Positions 35,801-41,293 of a stretch of 41,293 nucleotides of DNA are shown here, one piece after another. Position numbers and translations under genes: made by a program. Location of the stretch: assembly GCA_021849505.1 (NCBI GenBank), contig JAJZSW010000017.1, forward strand, positions 1 to 41,293, written 5' to 3'. Numbering within the stretch: position 1 is the first letter of the stretch; each line of letters opens with the position of its first letter. Origin of the DNA: Pseudomonadota bacterium (GTDB lineage: Bacteria > Pseudomonadota > Gammaproteobacteria > Burkholderiales > Rhodocyclaceae). The notes beneath the pieces are model-generated. The model had not been told where the DNA came from. It saw only the letters and a program-made list of their open reading frames with translations, and ran no database searches.

Positions 35801-36775
35801 GCCGCACAAGCCGGCCTTGGGCTTCGAGCCGCGCCCGGTGGCGCCCTCGTCGCGGATCTCGCCGCCGGAGCCGGTCGCCGCCCCCGGGAAGGGGGAAATG
35901 GCGGTCGGGTGGTTGTGGGTCTCGACCTTGGCGAGGATGTGGGTCGTATCCTCGATGTACTGGTAGCTTCCATCCGCCTGCGGGTAGAAGCGGCTGATCT
36001 TCGCCCCCTCCACGACCGCGGCGTTGTCGGAGTAGGCGACCACCGTGCCCTGCGGATGGGCCTGATGCGAAGCGCGGATCATGCCGAACAGCGAGAGCGG
36101 CTGCTCGGCGCCATCGACCGACCAGCTCGCATTGAAGATCTTGTGGCGGCAGTGCTCGGAGTTCGCCTGCGCGAACATCATCAGTTCGACGTCGGTCGGG
36201 TTGCGGCCGGCCTTAGTGAAATTCTCGACGAGGTAATCGATCTCGTCCTCCGAGAGCGCGAGGCCCAGTTCGCCATTGGCCTTGACCAGCGCGGCCCGCC
36301 CGCCGGCGAGGATATCCACGCTGGTCAGCGGCTGTGGCGCGACATGGTGAAACAGCTGCTCGGCTGCCGCGATCGAATCGAGCACCGACTCGGTCATCCG
36401 GTCGTGCAGCCGCCCGGCCACCTGCCGTCCCGCCAGCGCCGACTTTCGGATGTAGTAAGCCACGCCGCGCTCGATGCGCTTGATGGCCGCGAAGCCGCAG
36501 TTATGGGCGATGTCGGTCGCCTTCGACGCCCAGGGGGAAATCGTGCCGATGCGCGGCGTCACCAGCAGGAGTTCGCCCGCCGGTTCGGGCGGCAGCGTCG
36601 CGGGGATGCCCAGCAGGTTCTTCAGGCGCAGCAATTCCCCGTCGCCCAGCAATTCGTCCGTCTCGATGAAATACCAGTGTTCGGCATCCAGGCTAGTGCC
36701 CAGCTGATCCTGAAGACGGGCAAGGCGAGCGGCAGAGAAGGCGGCAGTGCCGCGCAGCGAAAGGATCTTGGACAT
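32891..36775 (-). CDS. purL: Phosphoribosylformylglycinamidine synthase (single-chain PurL)
   Basis: 1294 residues, the size of the large single-chain proteobacterial enzyme for purine step 4. An N-terminal PurS-like domain ([20 protein letters not shown]) is followed by a linker and two AIRS-type synthetase halves ([20 protein letters not shown] for the first ATP/FGAR site). The C-terminal glutamine amidotransferase has nucleophile Cys in [16 protein letters not shown] and His/Glu near the end ([10 protein letters not shown]). ATG 36775 is the first Met of the conserved N-terminus. It probably shares a transcript with the P-type ATPase gene downstream by proximity alone. Confidence 0.97.
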   Translation of the reverse strand: MSKILSLRGTAAFSAARLARLQDQLGTSLDAEHWYFIETDELLGDGELLRLKNLLGIPATLPPEPAGELLLVTPRIGTISPWASKATDIAHNCGFAAIKRIERGVAYYIRKSALAGRQVAGRLHDRMTESVLDSIAAAEQLFHHVAPQPLTSVDILAGGRAALVKANGELGLALSEDEIDYLVENFTKAGRNPTDVELMMFAQANSEHCRHKIFNASWSVDGAEQPLSLFGMIRASHQAHPQGTVVAYSDNAAVVEGAKISRFYPQADGSYQYIEDTTHILAKVETHNHPTAISPFPGAATGSGGEIRDEGATGRGSKPKAGLCGFSVSDLRIPGYAQPWESSYGKPDRIASALEIMIEGPLGAAAFNNEFGRPNLAGYFRTFEQSFDGEMRGYHKPIMIAGGVGNIADRHCFKERFPAGTRLIQLGGPGMLIGLGGGAASSMATGTNTADLDFASVQRGNPEMQRRAQEVIDRCWQMGARNPILAIHDVGAGGISNAMPELANDAGRGAQFDLRAVPNEEPGMAPREIWCNEAQERYVLAIAPDRLAEFAALCERERCPFAVIGAATEERQLVVKDDHFGNKPVDMPMDVLLGKPPRMHRNAQRKQVTMPQLDLGKVDLQKAAFDVMRLPAVASKSFLITIGDRSVGGFTARDQFVGPWQTPVADVAVTAMGYDTYLGECFAMGERTPLALLDAPASGRMAVGEALTNLAAAQIADLGQVKLSANWMAAAGHGSEDAALFDTVKAVGLEFCPALGVSIPVGKDSLSMRTKWNDGGQDKAVIAPLSLIATAFAPCADIRNTLTPQLQSDEQGETELILIDLGQGRNRLGGSALAQVHGVSGDVPPDADAALLKAFFQAVQQLRPRILAYHDRADGGLFATVAEMSFAAHLGVSLNLDALCYDPLMNDVDGIERMPQILDGRMRDRMIAALFNEELGAVIQIRRADRAAVMQVLRDAGLGACAHSIGTLNDADEIRVWRNAKPAFTASRVDLQRAWSEGSYQIAKLRDDPDCAQEEFDALLDATDPGLSCSLTFDPASAFAIGGNRPKMAILREQGVNGEVEMAAAFDRAGFACVDVHMSDLMAGRVHLADFKGLAACGGFSYGDVLGAGQGWAKSVLFHPELKDEFAAFFTRPDTFALGVCNGCQMMSHLAAIIPGAQSWPTFHRNRSEQFEARFAMVEIPKSPSIFFAGMAGSRLPVVVSHGEGRAVFHATSCPEVAVRYIDNHGAPAMIYPFNPNGSPEGVTGVTTADGRVTIMMPHPERVFRTVQMSWHPDQLGEDSPWMTMFRNARRWVG

Positions 36776-36888
36776 GACTGAATGGAAAGGGAAACCCCGG
36801 CTTTGAGGTGCCGGAATTATACCCTTCGGGATTTCATGCCCCGGGGGCGTTCAAGGGCAGAAATGATGCGGCGGCAGCGCTGTCGGCC

Positions 36889-38382
<1,494 letters not shown>

Positions 38383-38388
<6 letters not shown>

Positions 38389-38398
38389 ATATGTGAAC
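38383..38398. promoter_or_regulatory. Palindrome at the mmsA start codon
   Basis: GTTCA-TATATG-TGAAC is an inverted repeat with 5-bp arms overlapping the mmsA ATG. A second palindrome ATTCGAAT lies at 38416-38423. Both are in the short divergent gap with the IclR gene and are candidate operators. Confidence 0.45.
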
Positions 38399-38424
38399 GC
38401 CGTGCTGGATTATGAATTCGAATC

Positions 38425-39297
38425 ATGATAAGTTTCGATTTGCTCCAGTGTCAATTACTGTCGATCGATAATACCGAATACGGGGGTCCAATAACGGTGC
38501 AGGCAACACGGGATATTCCCAAGGGCAAGGCCGATCTGCCCAAGGCAGTCGTGCCTTCGGTGCTCAAGGCGGCCCGCCTACTCGACGAGGTGGCCGGGTC
38601 GCGCGATGCGCTGACGCTGGGCGAACTGGCCGCGCGCCTGAAAATCCCGAAAAGCTCGACCCTGGGACTGTGCACCAGCCTCACCGTTGCGGGCCTGCTG
38701 CGGCGCTTCGACGATGGTTCCTATCATCTCGGCACGCATCTGGTCGACCTGGCGCACGCCTACCTTGCCCGCACCGACCTGACCAGGGAGTTTTCGCAGG
38801 CACTCGACGCGCTCGGGGCATTCGAGGAGGAAGGCGCCGTGATGGCCCTACGCGAGGACAAGGATGTCGTCTATGTCGCCTGCCGCAATGGTCGCCTGCC
38901 GGTCGGCATCACCTACCGCATCGGCATGCGTCTGCCGGCCAGTTGCACGGCCACCGGCAAGGCGCTGATCAGCACCTTGAGCGATGCCGAGATCCGGCAG
39001 CTGTACCGCGGCGAGCGCCTGCCGCGCCTCACCGCAAAAAGCTGCCGCAGCATGGCAGCCCTGCTCAAGGAGGCGGATGTCATCCGCCGCCAGGGGTTTG
39101 CCGTAGACAACGAGGAAACCCGCGACGGCATGTGCTGCATCGGCGTTCCGATCGGCAATCCCGGCGAGCCGGCCATCGCCGCCGTGGCCGTCAGCATGCT
39201 GAAAGGCACCGATACGCCGAAGCAGCGCGACCAGGCCATCGAGGCACTGAAGGCCCTGGCGGAAACGCTTCTGCACCGTTTAAAAATGCTACGCTGA
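38425..39297 (+). CDS. IclR family transcriptional regulator
   Basis: Up to 290 residues. A winged HTH (about residues 45-105; VLKAARLLDEVAGSRDALTL, LKIPKSSTLGLCTSLTVAGL) is followed by the IclR effector domain (about 120-285; ALREDKDVVYVACRN, LPASCTATGKALIS, DNEETRDGMCCIGVPIGNPG). ATG 38425 gives an N-terminal AT-rich stretch without family similarity. GTG 38497 is a plausible true start, with GGGGGT upstream. It is divergent from mmsA and followed by the small membrane protein and the hydroxyacid dehydrogenase genes, any of which it may control. Confidence 0.92.
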   Translation: MISFDLLQCQLLSIDNTEYGGPITVQATRDIPKGKADLPKAVVPSVLKAARLLDEVAGSRDALTLGELAARLKIPKSSTLGLCTSLTVAGLLRRFDDGSYHLGTHLVDLAHAYLARTDLTREFSQALDALGAFEEEGAVMALREDKDVVYVACRNGRLPVGITYRIGMRLPASCTATGKALISTLSDAEIRQLYRGERLPRLTAKSCRSMAALLKEADVIRRQGFAVDNEETRDGMCCIGVPIGNPGEPAIAAVAVSMLKGTDTPKQRDQAIEALKALAETLLHRLKMLR

Positions 39298-39402
39298 TAC
39301 CGAACCCAACCAAGATCAAGCGTTTCTGCCACCCCAGACAGGAACAATTGAGAACCGCAGCAACTTTTTGGCAGCAAACATCACAACAGGAGGAGTTCAA
39401 CC

Positions 39403-39576
39403 ATGGAGACTGTAATCAAATTGCTGACCGGTCTCCTGGGCTTGCTGATGCTGGCCGGATTTCTCCTGCCCCCGGTGCTGAAGCTGAAAGCCGTTTCCCT
39501 TTCGCTCGTGGTCCTGGTCGGCCTGGGCATGGCCGCCTACGAGTTCTACGAGAATCTCCGCGATAACCACGACTAA
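39403..39576 (+). CDS. 57-residue two-helix membrane protein
   Basis: ATG 39403 follows a strong ribosome site (AGGAGGAGTTCAACC). The product is METVIKLLTGLLGLLMLAGF.. with two hydrophobic helices (about 5-22 and 30-46) and a charged C-terminus (EFYENLRDNHD). It ends 12 nt before the hydroxyacid dehydrogenase start, so they are likely co-transcribed. It is clean and well-started but of unknown function. Confidence 0.7.
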   Translation: METVIKLLTGLLGLLMLAGFLLPPVLKLKAVSLSLVVLVGLGMAAYEFYENLRDNHD

Positions 39577-39588
39577 GCAAGCTCTGCC

Positions 39589-40575
39589 ATGAAACCGAAA
39601 ATTCTCGTCAGTCGGGCGATCTTCCCTGAGGTCATCGAACGTCTCAGGGTTGATTTCGATGTCGATTACCATGACCGGGACAGCGCCTTGCCGCCCGACC
39701 AGCTCGCCGCCCGCCTGGCCGACAAGGACGGCGCGATCACCCTGCTGTCCGACCGCATCGACGCCGCCGCGCTGGCCGGCGCGAAACGGCTCAAGGCGGT
39801 CTGCAACGTCGCCGTCGGCTACAACAACTTCGATCTGGCGGCCATCACGCAGGCCGGCGTGATGGCCACCAACACGCCCGGGGTGCTGAACGACACCACC
39901 GCGGACACGGCCTGGGCGCTCCTGCTGGCCTCGGCACGCCGCATCGTCGGTGCCGACAAATGGGTGCGCGCCGGCCAATGGACGGGCTGGAAGTTCCACG
40001 ACGACTGGTTCGGCAGCGACGTGCATCACGCGACTTTGGGCATTCTCGGCATGGGCCGCATCGGCCAGGCGGTGGCACGCCGCGCGAGCGGCTTCGACAT
40101 GCGCGTGATCTATCACAACCGCAACCGCCTCGGTCCCGACCAGGAAGCCGGTGCCCGCTGGGTCGGCATGGCCGAGCTGCTGAGCCAGTCCGACTTCCTC
40201 GTCCTCTTGTTGCCCTACTCGCCGGCCGTGCATCACATCATCGGCGCAGCGGAAATCGCGCAGATGAAACCGACCGCCCACCTGATCAACATCGCGCGCG
40301 GCGGCATCGTCGATGACGGCGCGCTGATCGAGGCCCTGCGGCAAAGGCGCATCGCCGGCGCGGGCATGGATGTCTTCGAGAACGAACCGGCGCTCGACCC
40401 GCGCTTCTTCGGCCTCGACAACGTCGTGCTGACGCCGCACATCGGCTCCTCGACCCGCGCCACGCGCCTTGCCATGGCCTCGCTGGCGGCCGACAACCTG
40501 GTCGCGGCGCTGACCGGACGACGCCCTCCCAACCTGCTGAATCCCGAAGTCCTGCAGCAGGGAGCCGTCAAATGA
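39589..40575 (+). CDS. D-2-hydroxyacid dehydrogenase (glyoxylate/hydroxypyruvate reductase type)
   Basis: A 328-residue NAD(P)-dependent enzyme. Substrate-domain residues include CNVAVGYNNFDLAAI. The Rossmann motif is LGILGMGRIGQAVARR. The catalytic Arg is in NIARGGIVDDGAL, Glu in DVFENEPALDP and His in LTPHIGSSTRAT. The sequence is of the GhrB/GyaR group that reduces glyoxylate or hydroxypyruvate to glycolate or D-glycerate. It is coupled by ATGA overlap to the downstream tartronate-semialdehyde-reductase-like gene, so the two probably serve glycerate/glyoxylate metabolism. Confidence 0.93.
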   Translation: MKPKILVSRAIFPEVIERLRVDFDVDYHDRDSALPPDQLAARLADKDGAITLLSDRIDAAALAGAKRLKAVCNVAVGYNNFDLAAITQAGVMATNTPGVLNDTTADTAWALLLASARRIVGADKWVRAGQWTGWKFHDDWFGSDVHHATLGILGMGRIGQAVARRASGFDMRVIYHNRNRLGPDQEAGARWVGMAELLSQSDFLVLLLPYSPAVHHIIGAAEIAQMKPTAHLINIARGGIVDDGALIEALRQRRIAGAGMDVFENEPALDPRFFGLDNVVLTPHIGSSTRATRLAMASLAADNLVAALTGRRPPNLLNPEVLQQGAVK

Positions 40576-41293
40576 ACATCGGTTTCATCGGCCTCGGCCT
40601 CATGGGCCGCCCCATGGCCCTGCATCTGGCCAAGGCCGGCCACAGCCTGCATCTCTGGGCCCGCCGCCCCGCCGCGCTGGAGCCCTTCAAGGACGTCGCT
40701 GCGAAGGCCCACGTTTCGGCCGCCGAGGTCGCGAAACATGCGGAAGTCGTCTTCACGATGGTTGCCGATGCGCCTGATGTGCGCGAGGTCTGCCTCGGCA
40801 CCGACGGCATCGCCGCCGGCGCGCGGAAAGGCCTGATCGTCGTCGACATGAGCACGATCAACCCCAATGCGGCGCGCGAGATCGGCGCGGCGCTGGCGGA
40901 AAAGGGCATCGAGTTCGTCGATGCCCCGGTCTCCGGCGGGGAAGTCGGCGCAATCAACGCCAGTCTCACCATCATGGCCGGCGGCAAACCCGAAGTCTTC
41001 GCCAGGCTGCAGCCGCTGTTCGACAAGCTGGGCAAGTCGGTCACCCTGATCGGCGACTGCGGCGCCGGCCAGGTCGCCAAGGCCTGCAACCAGATCCTCA
41101 CCGGCGTGGGCGTGCTGGCCGTCGCGGAAGCCTTCAACTTCGCGGCGAAGAACGGCGTCGAGGTCGCCAAGGTGCGCGAGGCGCTGCTTGGCGGCTTCGC
41201 CTATTCGCGCATCCTCGAAAACCACGGCCAGCGCATGCTCGACCGCAACTTCAAGCCCGGCTTCAAGGCCTGGATGCACCAGAAGGATCTGCG
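40572..41293 (+). CDS. 2-hydroxy-3-oxopropionate (tartronate semialdehyde) reductase-like, 5' part
   Basis: 240 residues are visible before the window ends. The Rossmann start is MNIGFIGLGLMGRPMALHLA. DAPVSGGEVGA in the substrate loop is the GarR/GlxR form, not the usual 3-hydroxyisobutyrate dehydrogenase form. Active-site Lys is in GDCGAGQVAKACNQ. The reaction is tartronate semialdehyde to D-glycerate with NAD(P)H. It starts inside the previous stop codon (ATGA). The proximity of mmsA allows a 3-hydroxyisobutyrate dehydrogenase as an alternative, but the motif and partner gene favour GarR. Confidence 0.88.
   Translation, partial: MNIGFIGLGLMGRPMALHLAKAGHSLHLWARRPAALEPFKDVAAKAHVSAAEVAKHAEVVFTMVADAPDVREVCLGTDGIAAGARKGLIVVDMSTINPNAAREIGAALAEKGIEFVDAPVSGGEVGAINASLTIMAGGKPEVFARLQPLFDKLGKSVTLIGDCGAGQVAKACNQILTGVGVLAVAEAFNFAAKNGVEVAKVREALLGGFAYSRILENHGQRMLDRNFKPGFKAWMHQKDL

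Overview
The window looks like an ordinary chromosome segment of a GC-rich betaproteobacterium. Rhodocyclales is my best guess, from gene content and protein style; no rRNA or tRNA is present to settle it. Genes are densely packed, most between 2.4 and 41 kb are intact, and both edges cut through a gene.

Layout. 1-1471: N-terminal part of a secreted PEP/pyruvate-binding protein. 1.5-2.4 kb: a scar-like, locally AT-rich stretch with a frameshifted [2Fe-2S] (BFD-like) gene end, a reading frame broken by an in-frame TAA, a terminator and an inverted repeat. 2.4-6.3 kb: peptide deformylase, the copper-insertion pair PCu(A)C/SCO1, a small Cys-rich membrane protein, yceH, a small conserved gene, arfB and a broken second def copy. 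6.3-9.0 kb: BvgS-like hybrid histidine kinase and an orphan 41-codon ORF. 9.0-11.4 kb: flavodoxin-family protein and ygiD-type dioxygenase divergent from a LysR regulator. 11.4-12.9 kb: TetR-DsrE-TusA-Cys-rich sulfur-relay operon with two operator-like palindromes. 13.1-14.1 kb: PAS-GGDEF diguanylate cyclase.

14.1-17.35 kb is the most interesting region. It is a compact hvfABC-type RiPP operon: a secreted precursor with three DGKCG-EGKCG units, a DUF692/MNIO modifying enzyme, a DUF2063 partner and a DoxX membrane protein, then an ECF-type sigma factor and a zinc-finger anti-sigma-like protein. The last five genes overlap stop-to-start. A candidate ECF promoter precedes the precursor gene, so the sigma factor probably drives its own operon. 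Known relatives of this family make thiooxazole- or oxazolone/thioamide-modified, copper-binding peptides.

17.4-22.7 kb: a CNNM/CBS transporter-like protein, then a second sulfur-themed group (cysteine desulfurase, TsoY-like membrane protein, DsrE protein, thioredoxin-like exported protein) divergent from an ArsR-rhodanese fusion regulator. 22.7-24.3 kb: molybdenum cofactor genes moaA and mobA. 24.3-38.4 kb: acyltransferase, relA, Lon-like protease, an Na,K-ATPase-like P-type ATPase, purL and mmsA. 38.4-41.3 kb: an IclR regulator, a 57-residue membrane protein, a D-2-hydroxyacid dehydrogenase and a partial tartronate-semialdehyde-reductase-like gene, suggesting glycerate/glyoxylate metabolism.

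All functional names come from reading motifs by eye; no similarity search was run.
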